A stretch of DNA of 64,000 nucleotides, taken from assembly GCA_021234155.1 (NCBI GenBank), contig JAJEKV010000017.1:11041525-11105524 (forward strand), written 5' to 3'. A program made the position numbers and the translations under genes. The DNA is from Isoetes taiwanensis. Taxonomy: Eukaryota > Streptophyta > Lycopodiopsida > Isoetales > Isoetaceae. Below are positions 10,706 to 22,959 of this stretch, piece after piece. The stretch's first letter is position 1, and every line of letters begins with the position of its first letter. Under the pieces are notes generated by a model. That model made no database searches, was not told where the DNA came from, and saw only the letters and a list, made by a program, of their open reading frames with translations.

Positions 10706-11964
10706 TGTGACGCTCCCCGAACCTATACGATGCTCTCATCGTATAAATATGGGAAATTTCCCTCCCATGATGACTCCATCACCACGGAAAGGCCCTCCGT
10801 CTAATTCGGACCACTTGTGATGAGCAAGTGTCCGGGTGAAGGACACGGAGGTGTCATTCGTGCCACGCCCTATATGGGAATCCTATACAACGGAAGCGTA
10901 CATACATGTTAGCACCTGGCAACAATACAAATAAATAATATACCACCACGAAGGGTGGTCCATCCATCATCAATACGAACAAGAATATGATACCAATGTA
11001 CATAGGAAATGCACCATAAATGAGGCTTCTACCTTGGGTTCAGACTCAAGGGGACCGACTGATGGTCAGGGCCTTCGGATAACAACAGACAGAAGCATAA
11101 CATGGCATTGGCTGGCATAGAACAATGGCTATGGTAGTCCACTCCATCCGCCCCTCCTGTGCACACTTTGCAGATGGGTTGAATCATGTTATGGCATGGT
11201 TATAGCCTTCCGGAGATGTAATCCCATGGAGTCATCCTATGAGACTACTCCGGGTTACATTTCCCCGGTCCGACGAGGCAAGAAAGGGACGAATCCCCTC
11301 CAGAATCATAATGGTTCCATGGGTGTGCTAGAGGAGTGGGACACCCTTGGCACCCACGGTCCGTACCCAACTTACCCTCCTAAATCTATACCGAGCTCAG
11401 GACGTCCCTAACCCAAGGGGTCTCAGACCCATACTTGATCCTCACTTAGTGACCGACTATAAGCCTAGCACATTCTAGGAGCCCCGATGGCCACGCTCAG
11501 CAAGGCTTCGCCCCCAGTTCACCAATTGTGGCCGTTAATTGGTGTTGAACCACATCATAGCATCTACAGCCCCGTGGGCTGTACCCATACAACACAGGAG
11601 GAACAGAAAGAGAGAATTCATATCTGATACATCCATTATAATCTCATCTAGAACATAAAATAGAGAGATTAATCATCCATCTAACAAGCAAGTGTTAGTT
11701 CCTAACTAGAATCTCAAGCTAACTAAGCCTACTAACCGGTATCTGAGCTAGATCTCCCATCTCTCAGGTTTTCCATGCCCTGCTGGTTCAATAAGCTCCT
11801 CCTCCTTCTCCAATTGCCTCCAAATCAAATTGGGGCAAATTGAGGCGGAAACCCCAATTTGGGCGAGCCAAAGTTAGCAGGTTTGTCTATCGATTTTGGC
11901 CAGGTGGCAATTCTAGATTAGTTATCACTAGTTATGGTGCCCGGCGTTGCCGGGCGTCGTAACA
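10706..11964 (-). mobile_element. 5' LTR of a minus-strand LTR retrotransposon
   Basis: On the plus strand it starts TGTGACGCTCCCC and ends GGGCGTCGTAACA, giving TG...CA ends on the minus strand; the primer-binding site abuts it. Blocks such as GTGCACAGGAGGGGCGGATG and CGCTTCCG match the LTR at 21286-22920 in the opposite orientation, so both are one family. The last part holds a hairpin, GCCCGGCGTTGCCGGGC (11938-11954). The internal region below 10690 shows no intact gag or pol, and no second LTR is visible, so the element is truncated. Confidence 0.75.
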
Positions 11965-14700
11965 ATTTGAAGCGGTGGTTGTTTCATTGGTGGCCAGATA
12001 GGCGATGTGGCTTGAAGGGGGCAAGGTATACAGGAATGCTATGAGATTCATTAATAAAGAGAAAAAAAGATCATTCTGCAAGAAAGAATGAATTTAATTT
12101 GATGTTGTCTTTGTTTCTATGGTACTTTTGTCGAAGTGATTTTATAGTGAGGCATTGGTAGGCTTTAGCAAACTATAAAAATTTACACTGCATGAAGCTA
12201 ATACGTCATTTAATGTTGGAGCAAAGTTGATTACATTATGTTATTCAGAAATCATCGTTGTATTGCCCCTCTATATTGCCCTTCATAACTTGTTTTTTGT
12301 CCTCAACGTCCATTACGTCCTTTAAAATATGTGTTCATTCAATGTATTTTAGTGTTTTCAATATATGTTAGTCATGGTGTTTCTATCTTATCTAGAAGAG
12401 TGTATGGAGAACATAAAGAGATGTCTTACTTTGATGACCTTCACTTTTGAAAAGCATTTATGGTATTCAAATAGTTTTATATCAATCTCTAGAGCTATTG
12501 CTATGGTCTACACTTAAGCAAAACTGACAGAGTTGCATTGTATATTTTCATGCCTTTGAGAACCGCTATCCTGTCTCTAAGCTTGCATATCTGATATGTG
12601 AACCATTTATAAATTGTTGGATGGGATTAATAAACTTATTTTCCAAACTGTAAAGCTACACACAGCTGCTATTATAAATGGTTGTCCAATATCAAGATTG
12701 GCATATTCGACCAACCATCACGACCATCATTTGCTAGTTTTGCATAAATATTATATTCTGATGCAAGGATCTATGACACCATTAGGGAATTGCTCTTTTA
12801 GGAAGCCTCCAAAATCATAATTTTTGCTATAAAATTGGCAACCACCACGTCCCAAGTCTTTTGAACCAAGCTCAAGTCTTTTGAACCAAGATGAAATGCA
12901 TTTAAGATTCCTAGAACGGCCTGTGCTTTATCACTATTTCGACCAGACAACTGTCCCATGACAAACTACACATGTTTCACCGGGAATTGAGCTTGTTCCA
13001 AGATGGTCATGTTTGCTTATGACATGAAAACACTATTTATGATCTAGCATTCATATGGCGACACAGATTGGAAGCACTTTTGCCTCTCCATGAGGCACGA
13101 TCTCTCCTTGGCAGTTTGTCTCCATAGGACATCTGCATTATTCATATGCATGGCAAGACAGTTACATTAGTCATATGCATGGCAAGAAAAAACATGCCAT
13201 GGCCTGTTCGACTACAGTTCTTTTAATTGATAGTCTTGTAGTTGGAACATGTTAGTATTGTAATTAACACATGAAAGGGGGATAATAAAGTTCTAAAATG
13301 TGGTCCAATATTTACAACATATAAGGCAAGTTCCTTGCCCTTGCATCTACCTGATATCAACATCCTGCAATTTCATCATTTATCTACAAAATCTATAATC
13401 ACAAAACCTATCCTACAAGATAATTCTAGAGTGCAGAAAACCAAAAAGAAGAACCTATACTTCCATGTTACTTATGAGGTATTGACCTGCATTATCTGAT
13501 GCTTCACATGTTTGGCAAGTGACTCACTTTCTGGGCACACATATTTCCAAATATACATGGCAGTTCTACCTCATATTTGCATGTCTCTTTAAGAATGTTA
13601 GTTACACGACCTCTGAAGTGACACCAAATTGTAGTGCATGATGTCATGAGACTCTTCTAAGCAATATCTTTCAAATAACTAAAGAGCTAACAAAAGAAAA
13701 ATTGCATTTTTCAATTGTTGACCAGGCAGTTACGTACCGTTGCTTTGTAGCCGTATAGACCTCTGCCAATAAAATCGAAGTCACAAAGACATATTACAGC
13801 AGCCACGTACTGACAGCCTCCTCATATAAATCTCAGTAGATTACCTAAGCATTGACCATCAGTAATGGTGCTTACTTTGTGAACATGGTATATGGAGACA
13901 TCAACAACACCTGGAAATCGTGCATATGAATATAAGGAGCTAGCCACAGATGTAGAGCAGACCTGTTATCCATTACATTTTGCATCAAATCTGTGCAATG
14001 ACCACTAATCAATTGGCAGACCTGTTCATTTGCAAATAAGCCTTTGTAGAAAATGCAGAAAAATAAACTCTGAATCCACCCCAACCCTGAGCAGTTAACA
14101 CAACGATTAGTATACAATTACAACAACCGTTCGTCCTCAAAAAGAAATATACCTGAAATCAAAACTCCTTAAAGGCACCAACTGCAATCAGATAAGGAAA
14201 GTAAGAAGAGGAATCAGGCAAGAAAAAAATTCTCCCAATTTGTTAACTCCAATTCAAAAGACGCATGAACCAGGGTATTTTTTAATCTCCCTACATATTT
14301 GACGGGGCGTAATATATTGGCCACTACTTCCTTGGATAATTTGCTAAGTGTAGTTTGGCCTGGCCCTTTTTTGCATTGTTACACCAAGAGGTTGTAAGTT
14401 AAATGGCGAAATCGAGGAACTATTGTTTTTTTCAAAACTTTGAATTGATCACATCCATACATCTAACACATAAAGATGATAACCATGTCAATAAGATGAT
14501 CTCTAGTTTCTACGATGCTCTATGCAATTCACAAACAAATACATGCTATTACGTTTCTCCAACTAAGATTACTATAAGATTTGTATTAAACATGCAGAAT
14601 ATAGGCAGAAGCACAAATGGATTTGGTAGGCTAGATCTCATCAAAAACCATATTGCAGGTACTTGGTAAATGGAAAGTAACCTTGATTTTAGTTAGAATA
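11965..14700. other. No gene recognised; one unidentified ORF at 13872-14117
   Basis: AT-rich, with stops in all frames over most of its length. A minus-strand frame at 13872-14117 includes GHCTDLMQNVMDNRSALHL, ending near a weak donor CCAG/GTGTTG. It looks composed enough to be an exon, but I cannot name it. A CAAGTCTTTTGAACCAAG repeat (x2) lies near 12850-12890. Confidence 0.35.
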
Positions 14701-16610
14701 ATGAAGAGGAGATTAGGGCTCGATGATGAAAAACAAATTTGGTATGCAAATTGCAAATTGAATCAAATTATATTTGAATCTAAGAAAAAAAATATTATAT
14801 TATTATAAATGCCTTTAGAACTTTAGGGCTAAACTCAAAAAGATTCTAACCCCCTACAAGTGGCAAAATTATGCCCCTACACTTGGCCAATATAGACCCT
14901 GGCCATAACCCTAGAATTATAAAATTATTCCACGGTTTAAATGGCCACCACAACAAGCTGCTAGCATGTATAATATTTTGGAATGGCCACGCCCTAAGGG
15001 TTTGGAGATTTGGCAAATATCAAATTGGCCACTTATGAAGTGAATTTAATAAGGTGGCGTTTTGAACTGGCCACCACCCTTTGGTCATGGTGAGAATGCA
15101 TCCTACTCCAGCGTGGCCGACTATTTTACGAAATATATGAATGCGTGGCCAACTGGCCCGCCAGGGCCACTAAAAAACACCATGGCATGAACATGGACCA
15201 GTTTCCATGCCCACATTTTGTCAAACTTTGAGCAGGTGAAAATGGTTATTTCTGGAGCTGATTTAGAAAAGGTAATGTAAGTTGATGCACAACATTATCA
15301 GCGGAATGGCTAGTGCTATTACTTAGCTCCTTGCAACAACTTTTCTACAATCAATCATACACAATAAAGGCCAATCTAAAGTAATAATTGTAACACCTGC
15401 GAAGATCAAAGATGCAGGCTTTTTACACCAAATATGGAGCCCAAATGAGCTAATCTCTTCAAAAATACCTGGAGGGTAGCTATGAAACTGGTTGTGCTGC
15501 AAACGATTCTAAAACAGCTGAGAAGGCAATTCAAGAAGCACACAGTCAATTATCAAATTGGAAGGGGGAATAGGCAATAAAATCAAAGAGATTTACCTGT
15601 CTAGTAAAATACATCTAAATTCGTTATCCCTAGGCCACCTTGCTCCTTATACATAAGGGAAGAACCAACCAAATCAGGTAAAACCAACAGAAGTCCCAGC
15701 CAGACCAGATTGTCAAACCAAAACTGAAAAGCAATGAATTACAAAAACAGATGGTGCGCTCTACTAATGCAAAATCCTCTGTTGGCGTGTTTGGCCAGAT
15801 TCGGACCTACATGGTGCATCTCTGATCTCTGATCATGAAAACAAACCTTAGCCGGGATTCCTACTTCACAACATACCTATAAGGGCATGGGCATGATTCA
15901 TTGTTCAAATGTCCTCCATGCCGTATTTTTCGATTCGACACCTTGCAAGCGTGGAGCAAGGCGAGCCCAAGAAACCCCAAAACCCTACTCCAAATAATAC
16001 AGAAAAAACTGGTCTCGATTTTTGGAAGTCTGGAAATATTTCCCGGCAACCAAAACCAACAAAATCTTAGGAAATCAAATTAAAAAAAATTCCAAAAACA
16101 TTTTCCACCATGCCGGAAAATCCCAAATTAACAAAGTAGATTAATTAATTTAATATTTTAGCCTTTTTAATATTAGGTTAAGCCCTAAATTCGAATTAGG
16201 GTTTAAGGTTAAGTTTCCAGCTTAATAATTAATGAGCCTTAGCTTATGAATAATCAATGCACCATAAATTATTCATAGTGATGTGTCATGTATTTATACC
16301 TAAAAAGGCATGTAAATACGTGGAATGTCACAAGAAGTTCCATAATGTTATGTTGGTTCTTATTTTGTGTAGGGCTCTCGACAAAACTTAGATGCTTTTT
16401 AGTGCCATATAGCTTATCCTCATGGTGGTTGTGACCCATCACATGGTTTATACTTCTTTAACAGTTTATCCTCAGGGATGCTATTCCTCGACTCCCCATA
16501 AAAACACTGTTTGGATAGTTCCAGTTAGGCCGAAAACAATAATTCCTACCACATATACTTCTCCATCTGCATCAAACAACAAACTTTAAAAGAAAGAATG
16601 GCAACACTAA
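14700..16610. other. No gene; TGGCCAC-rich stretch and AT-rich filler
   Basis: GGCCAC/GTGGCC words recur between about 14880 and 15180 as a weak degenerate repeat. 16140-16280 is a low-GC stretch with imperfect inverted TTAGGGTTTAAG/CCTAAATTCGAATTAGGG words. No coding potential or element ends. Confidence 0.4.
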
Positions 16611-16614
16611 TGGG

Positions 16615-17425
16615 AATTTAATTTATAGCCCTCACACTCTTGCGTCGCTGGAGCTCTGATGCAGGGTTATGGTACAGGAGCAATAAGCCATTTCTCAATT
16701 GCGTTTTAGCAGGATGTCTCTTTATCATGTATTGAAGGCATCTAAGCTTGAACCCTGGGGTTTTCACAGGTATGATTAGGTTGGCGCAGTGATGCTTAAC
16801 AATAAGGAGGTCTGCCAGCAAGCTTGGCAGATGATTTAAGACAACTTCATCGAGCTTTTACAGAAGGAAGCGTCTCATGGAGCGATACAGGGTAGCTGAG
16901 CATGGAAACTCGGGTTAAATGAAGGCTTTGTCTCACACTCTTATGTCACTGGAGCTCGGATGTACGGTCATAGTATAGGAACAATAGGCCATTTCTCGGT
17001 TGAGCTTTAGCAGGATGTCTCTTAATCATGTAATAAAGACACCTAAGGTTGAACCCTAGGGTTGTCACCATGATCGCTAGGTTGGCACAATGATGCTTAA
17101 CAATAAGGTTTGCCAACAAGTCTGGCAGATGACTTATGACAGCTTCGTCGGGCTTTTACAAATGGAAGAATCCCATGGAGCGAAATAAGGCAGTTGAGCA
17201 TGAAAACTCGGGTTAAATGAACCATGTCTCACACTCTTGCGTCACTGGAGCTCTGATGCACGATCATGGTGCAGGAGCAATAGGCTATTTCTTGGGTGAG
17301 CTTTAGCGGGATGTCTCCTAATAATGTATTGAACACACTTAAAGTTGTCGTCTAGGGTTGGCAGCTGTGATGGTTAGGTTAGCACAGTGATGCTTAACAA
17401 TAAGGAGGTCGGGTTTCACACTTTA
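16615..17425. repeat. ~300-bp satellite, array A (about 2.7 units)
   Basis: Tandem units of about 298 bp carry the fixed words GTCACTGGAGCTCTGATGCA, TTGAGCTTTAGCAGGATGTC, GGTTGGCACAGTGATGCTTA, GACAGCTTCGTCGAGCTTTT and AACTCGGGTTAAATGAAG. The GCTTTTACA anchor falls at about 16855 and 17153. The array breaks off at about 17420 in the middle of a unit. The family recurs at 24205-25540. Confidence 0.85.
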
Positions 17426-17619
17426 GACGGAATTTTTTTGAAGGAGGGATTCTGATCGACAATTAACGACCCTACAGAGCTCTTTTTTGTGATTGTCTTA
17501 AGCAGCCATAGGGTATCCAAGGATGCTGTGGATTAGAACCGAATATTTGATAAGATTCTCCTTTTTGTAAGATCGAGTTGCCTTGGCCTACCAACATGGT
17601 AGTTGTTAATCGATCTGTG

Positions 17620-17787
17620 TACTCACTTTCTGGTAGATTTTTTTTCTTTGAAGGACGACAATCTATTATCAAGAAAAATCAAGATACATACAAGAGACCT
17701 GTGACATGGGACTCAAAACCTAGAGGACGAAATAGTCCACTAAGCAAAACCACCCATACACAGTATATACTCACTTTCTGGTAGATT
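17620..17787 (-). mobile_element. 128-bp LINE 3' fragment with a perfect 20-bp target-site duplication
   Basis: The insert 17640-17767 begins with poly-T (minus-strand poly-A) and matches the tail at 9043-9176. It is bounded by TACTCACTTTCTGGTAGATT at 17620-17639 and again at 17768-17787. This is a complete, extremely 5'-truncated target-primed insertion, or a short SINE with the same tail. Confidence 0.9.
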
Positions 17788-17789
17788 GT

Positions 17790-18417
17790 AAAGCTTTCAA
17801 CTACCTAGGAAGCTAAGGTATGCAGTAGAGTAATATGGGGAACTTGAAGCAGTCAGAGTTTTGGTGCAACAGTATACTCTAGTTTTGGTGAATTATTCTT
17901 TTGAGAGCCTATACAAAGCTACATTAGAGATAATTCTAGCAGATATGTCAGATTGTCAAAGAGGAATAATGTTCATCGGCAAGATCTTCTTCTAATTCAC
18001 AGATTTGTGCATGTTGGGGTTTGTGAAAAAACCTCAGGGGTTGGACAGGTAACGTGTATTAATGGAGTCGTTTCTTCACGATATTATTTCTCAAATTTTT
18101 TCTTAAAAAGAAGAATTTGATTTTGTCTACTTCGATTAGATTTCTGGAGGCAGCAAAAAGCTATTACCTTGGAGCTAATTCTTCCAGCAACACTTAAGGT
18201 ACAATGTCCTTCTCATACGTTTAGAAGCAATTTGCATCTTATCACATTATATGCATCACCTTCTGCCAAATTAGTAGAATGCTTGGTGTTTTTGTGGTTA
18301 AAGCTTACTGAAAGATTAGTTTTAGGATGATGAAGAAATAATCTGGCAATGTTTATGGACAAATATGGCTATATTTTCTTTTTATACGATGATGTATTGG
18401 CAAATTAGTAATTATTT
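17790..18417. other. No gene recognised; upstream flank of PPR pseudogene
   Basis: AT-rich with stops in all frames. It probably includes decayed 5' parts of the PPR gene, but no repeat of the family is readable here. Confidence 0.4.
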
Positions 18418-19460
18418 GTGAAGGCTACAAAGCAAGAAAATATTATTGAGCTCTGTTGGCGCATTACTAAGCAAAACCTAAGAACACTATGTAATGCAGG
18501 AAAATTGAAAGATGCAATCAATTGTCTAGATATGTATGACCAGAAAGACATTCATTTGGATCCGAATACCTATGCTTTTCTTTTATGTATATGCACTAAG
18601 ATTAAAGCTTTGAAAAAAGGCAAACGGGTGCATGGCCATGTTGTAAAAGCAGGAAAACTGAGTCTATCCTTAGAAAACACCCAAGTTAACATGTATGCCA
18701 AGTGTGGCAGTATGTTGGATGGACACCATGTGTTTGAAAATATGCAGCAAAAGAACGTCATTACATGGACAATGATGATTGCAGGATATGTTCAACACGA
18801 GGATGGAAATAAGGCTTTGAAGTCGTATGAACAAATGCAACAACATGGTTAAAGCCAGATAATATGGCTTATATATTAGTATTATAACTGCATGTGCTAG
18901 TGTTGAAGCCCTAGAATGTGGCAAACCCATCCATTCCTACCTTTGTAATTCTGGACTAGAGAGTGGTGTATACATAGGTACTGCTCTCATTTGCATGTGC
19001 CAAAGGTGGAAGCATTAAAGATGCTCGTCATGTGTTTAATAACGTGCATGTACACAACTTGCTATGTTGGAATATCATGATTGCTGGATATGAACAACAC
19101 GGGAATGGCACAGAGTCCATAAATCTTTTTCAGCAAATGCAGATGGAGGGGGTGACACCGGACAATGTTACATATGTTAGTATCTTTTGTGCATGTAGCA
19201 GCTCTGGCAGCCTTGACTGGAGAAAGAAGTTACATTGGCATCTTGAGAAATCTGGTTTTGAAATACATGTGTTTGTGGGTTGTGCCATCATTGGCATGTA
19301 TATCAAATGTGGAAGGATCAATGCGGCTCGTTGAGTACGTGGGATGCTGTTTTATGTAATACAATCATCTCGGGTTATTCAGAATATGGTGATGCCAAGG
19401 AGGCTCTTTTACTATTTAGGGAAATGCAACAAGAAGGTGTTAAGGCAAAATAGATTACAT
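18418..19460 (+). pseudogene. PPR protein (PLS type) pseudogene
   Basis: Pentatricopeptide repeat proteins bind organellar RNA. The first frame (18418-18852) shows successive repeats: DPNTYAFLLCICTKIKALKK, HGHVVKAG, VNMYAKCGSMLDGHHVF, and NVITWTMMIAGYVQ. Directly after EQMQQHG the frame shifts (stop at 18850). The next piece is broken by stops until 19030-19334, which reads NVHVHNLLCWNIMIAGYEQH, MEGVTPDNVTYVSIFCACS and GCAIIGMYIKCGRINAAR, then a stop. A last fragment runs to about 19450. There is no in-frame ATG at the start and no E/DYW tail. The protein-level pattern is clear, and at least two frame breaks make it non-functional. Satellite array A lies about 1 kb upstream. Confidence 0.85.
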
Positions 19461-19504
19461 ATGTCAACACGTTACATAACATATATATGTTTTTATGTTT
19501 GTCC

Positions 19505-19745
19505 TCCTGAATCCGGCCGTTGATCCGAGATCCTACGGCTCACGTGGCTTTGGGACGTATCCTATGGCCCAGGTGGCTTGGAAGTTTGTGACCGATTATA
19601 TGTAAGCGATCCTACGATCCAGGTTGATCTGATCCTGACCGTTGGTCCGAGATCCTACGGCTCACGTTGCTTTAGATATATCCTACATGATCCTACGGTC
19701 CAGATTGATCATAATCCTTGGTCCAAGATCCTAGGCTCACATTGC
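19505..19745. repeat. CCGTTGRTCCGAGATCCTACGGCTCA repeats
   Basis: Three to four diverged units carry CGTTGATCCGAGATCCTACG, TCCTATGGCCCAGGTGGC or ATCCTACGGTCCAGATTGAT. A related word, in the opposite orientation, lies at about 31840-31885. Confidence 0.65.
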
Positions 19746-19790
19746 ATGCTCGGGCCTTGGTATTTTCAACAAATCTTAAGGAGAGGCTTT

Positions 19791-19870
19791 TAAATTTTTT
19801 TATGTTATTGGGGGGATTCGAACCCTGGTCATTAAACCCCTAACCCCCCATTCTAACCACTAGACCAGGC
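19791..19870 (-). repeat. tRNA-derived SINE head
   Basis: On the minus strand it starts GCCTGGTCTAGTGGTTAG, containing an A-box (19853-19867). A perfect B-box, GGGTTCGAATCCC, lies at 19813-19825, followed by an A-rich tail. The acceptor stem does not pair, so it is not a working tRNA. Confidence 0.7.
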
Positions 19871-20598
19871 ATTAATTCTATGAATAATTTATGGGGACAG
19901 AAGTAGATTAGAAAGTCTACTTCTGTCCCACGGAAGTAGACGACCTCGAGAGAAAGGAGGTCATGAAGGAATGCACTGATAGGAAAAGCACCTCTAGCCC
20001 CATATATGCTTTGATAGGAGGAATCAGGCCTTCACGACCCATATACGGGAAGGACCTATCCTCCACGCTGGGCAACTAGGGTGTAGGCATGAGCGGCATA
20101 TAGGCATATAGGCGCTGTCTCCACGGCCATAATGGAAGATTCACCCTCTTCCTACGCCGGGAGATTAGCCATGCATCCATGTAGATAGGTGGGGTGGTCA
20201 CCATATAACCAAAATTTTATTAATAATTAAATGGTACTAACGTAGTGTCGACCTGCAGGCCAATAGAGCGCTCCGGAGGGCAAGGAGGTCGAAGAAAGAC
20301 TTGCAACACAAATTTTGTTGGAATGTGTTGCAAGGAATGAAGAGTACCTCGGATGTTAATTTGAATTTTGATAAACTTAATTGCCATGATAAGTGAAGTA
20401 TTGAGTAACCTGTTTTAATGATGTTGAGAATTGATAAGTTATTTCATAATATAATCGCGTAATAATGTTCTAAAAATATTACCTTAAGGTAATGTTAATA
20501 AATGTGTAAATGTGATAGGAGTATATTATATGTATTAGGGTGATTGCAGGTAGAGCCCAAGGTGGGGAGACCCACGATGCTGCGGACAGCATCATTTC
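19871..20598. other. Probable 3' internal region of the plus-strand LTR element
   Basis: No ORF with a recognisable domain. It runs into the polypurine tract at 20599, so its right end belongs to the internal region of the LTR retrotransposon. A doubled GCATATAGGCATATAGGC lies at about 20092-20115. Confidence 0.4.
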
Positions 20599-20611
20599 AA
20601 GGGGGGGAGAA
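20599..20611 (+). promoter_or_regulatory. Polypurine tract of an LTR retrotransposon
   Basis: AAGGGGGGGAGAA directly precedes the LTR start TGTGACG at 20612. This is the usual plus-strand priming site and shows that this LTR is a 3' LTR. Confidence 0.8.
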
Positions 20612-21285
20612 TGTGACGTTCCAAAGACAAGATACGGTCCCGGGGACGATAATCTTTGCCCCGGCCACGCCGCATTACCGCCCAAGTGGGTAGCCCTAGG
20701 GGGCAACTTGCTAGAAATGTGCATTGGCATTAATGTGCACATTTACCAATGTACACATTAATGTGGGCACACATTTCCATATGGACACCTTATGCCAAGT
20801 GGGCCATACCCATAGGTGCAATTAATGTGCACATTTTCCAATGTGCACCTTCATTAATGTGCACACATTTCCATGTGGCCACATTTTGCCACCTAACCAT
20901 TAATGGCAAGTGGGCCCATTCCCAATTATCCCACATGCCAAAAGGGGATAATTGGAAACCCTAACCACCCCCCATGTCTATTTAGGAGGGGAAACCCTAA
21001 CTTGCCCAATTTCGTTTCTAGGGCTTTAGGACTCCGTTTTGGCTGCCTCAAGAGCCAAAACCGCATCACATACCCTGCCTGAGTGAACTGTAGCCTTAGT
21101 TTCCCTTGATTCGAGTGTTTCAGCAGGATGGTCGAGCTCAGGTCAGGAGGAGTCCCTCAAGGATCAGGTATTTAGGCAATTTAATAGCTTAACCCCTCTT
21201 TTAGTCATAAAATCAGTAGGTTTAGCCTATTAAATTGCTCATAGCAGCCTTCTAGATCTCTAGATACCAGACTCTAACTAAAGAA
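20612..21285 (+). mobile_element. Truncated 3' LTR, first of two in a row
   Basis: Starts TGTGACGTTCC after the polypurine tract and breaks off at CTAACTAAAGAA, where the next LTR begins at once. It is homologous to the first ~675 bp of 21286-22920. Bases 20681-21067 look identical to 21360-21746, while the ~70 bp before and the bases after differ. It contains a cluster of ATTAATGTGCACATT-type palindromes (20720-20880). The identical short ORFs inside the two copies are not genes. Confidence 0.8.
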
Positions 21286-22920
21286 TGTGACGCTCCAAAG
21301 ACATACGATACCCGGGGCCCGTGACGATTAATCGCATCGCCTCCACGCTGCATTACACGCCCAAGTGGGTAGCCCTAGGGGGCAACTTGCTAGAAATGTG
21401 CATTGGCATTAATGTGCACATTTACCAATGTACACATTAATGTGGGCACACATTTCCATATGGACACCTTATGCCAAGTGGGCCATACCCATAGGTGCAA
21501 TTAATGTGCACATTTTCCAATGTGCACCTTCATTAATGTGCACACATTTCCATGTGGCCACATTTTGCCACCTAACCATTAATGGCAAGTGGGCCCATTC
21601 CCAATTATCCCACATGCCAAAAGGGGATAATTGGAAACCCTAACCACCCCCCATGTCTATTTAGGAGGGGAAACCCTAACTTGCCCAATTTCGTTTCTAG
21701 GGCTTTAGGACTCCGTTTTGGCTGCCTCAAGAGCCAAAACCGCATCCCGCACTCCCCTCGAGTGAACTGCACTTTAGTTTCCCTTGATTCGAGTGTTTTT
21801 CAAAGGATGGTCGAGCTCAGTCGAGGAGTCCCTCAAGGATCGGTATTTAGGCAATTTAATAGCTTAAACCCTCTTTTTAGTCATAAAATCAGTGAGGTTT
21901 AGCCTATTAAATTGCTCATAGCAGCCTTCTAGATCTCTAGATACCAGACTCTAACTAAAGAACCTAACTCTATGATATAGATTAGATCTTGTTCTTTAGT
22001 TCTCTTATGATGTATGTGGATGATGTATCTCTATGAATTCCTTGTATTGGGAAGGGGGGTAGAGACCTAAAGCTTGGTAGTGGATGCTCCTAGATTAGCC
22101 TCTCTAGCACCATATAGATTCGGCCTGTGCACAAGAGCCACACCGGATGTAGGTGAAGGGGCGGACCGGGCTGAGAAAGAGGTTCATGTCCTGACTCTTG
22201 AACGATCCCTCTGGTGTGTAAAGCCTACCGGGGATCATTGTGACTAGGTCTAATGGCTTGCCACTGCGTGTGGGCAAGGTATGGGCTCGACACCCGTGAA
22301 GTGGTGTTCACTTTCCAAAGGTTCACCAATCACGGGCAAAGGCCCTCTAGTCACCTTGAGTCAAAGATGTAGATCTCTGGAGGGAGTGATCCCTACCGCC
22401 CCATCGAATCGGGAGGATGAGCCCGTGAGTAGCCCTTTTGGCTATGCATCCCGGCTGGCTACAGTCCCCGACACTTTTCGCACCACTCGCAAGGTGTGCA
22501 CAGGAGGGGCGGATGGAGTGGACAACCCTAAGCCATGTTCATATGCCAGCCCAATCCATTGCCATGAATTCTCACCTGCAATGACTCGAGACCCAAGTCG
22601 GCCGGGCCATCCCCTTGAGTCCTGAGCCGGGTAGGATTCCCTATGTGATGTGCTGATCTTTGTCGATGCAGATATGTGGAGGACCATCCTTCGTGATGGT
22701 CATATGATGTTGATGTATGTGCTACTGACATGTATGTTTACGCTTCCGCAGCTAGGTAGGCCCTGAGGAAGACGGGGTGCAATGACCCCTTCACTCTTCC
22801 CACTGGCACCCGTCACGGATGCAGTGTCATGTGAAGGGCCCTGTATTAGCATGGAGCTGGTATGGGGGATGAACTCCTGTTTGTATACGGTGAGTGCGCC
22901 GTATACGAGTAGGGGACGCA
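21286..22920 (+). mobile_element. Complete LTR of the same family
   Basis: Starts TGTGACGCTCC and ends AGGGGACGCA, about 1.63 kb with TG...CA ends. The right part (GTGCACAGGAGGGGCGGATG, TACGCTTCCG, GTATACGAGTAGGGGACGCA) matches the minus-strand LTR at 10706-11964. No internal region follows; the HSE-like satellite begins within about 50 bp. It may be a solo LTR or the outer LTR of a rearranged element. Confidence 0.75.
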
Positions 22921-22959
22921 AATATACTTAAAGGTAATGTTCTAATTAAGATAAAATAG

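Noticed and set aside
19791-19870. Possible tRNA gene on the minus strand
   Set aside because: A- and B-boxes are good, but the 5' and 3' acceptor strands do not pair and an A-rich tail follows; it fits a tRNA-derived SINE better.
20749-21643. Identical 71-residue ORFs at 20749-20964 and 21428-21643
   Set aside because: They are shadows of the duplicated LTR block with no protein features.
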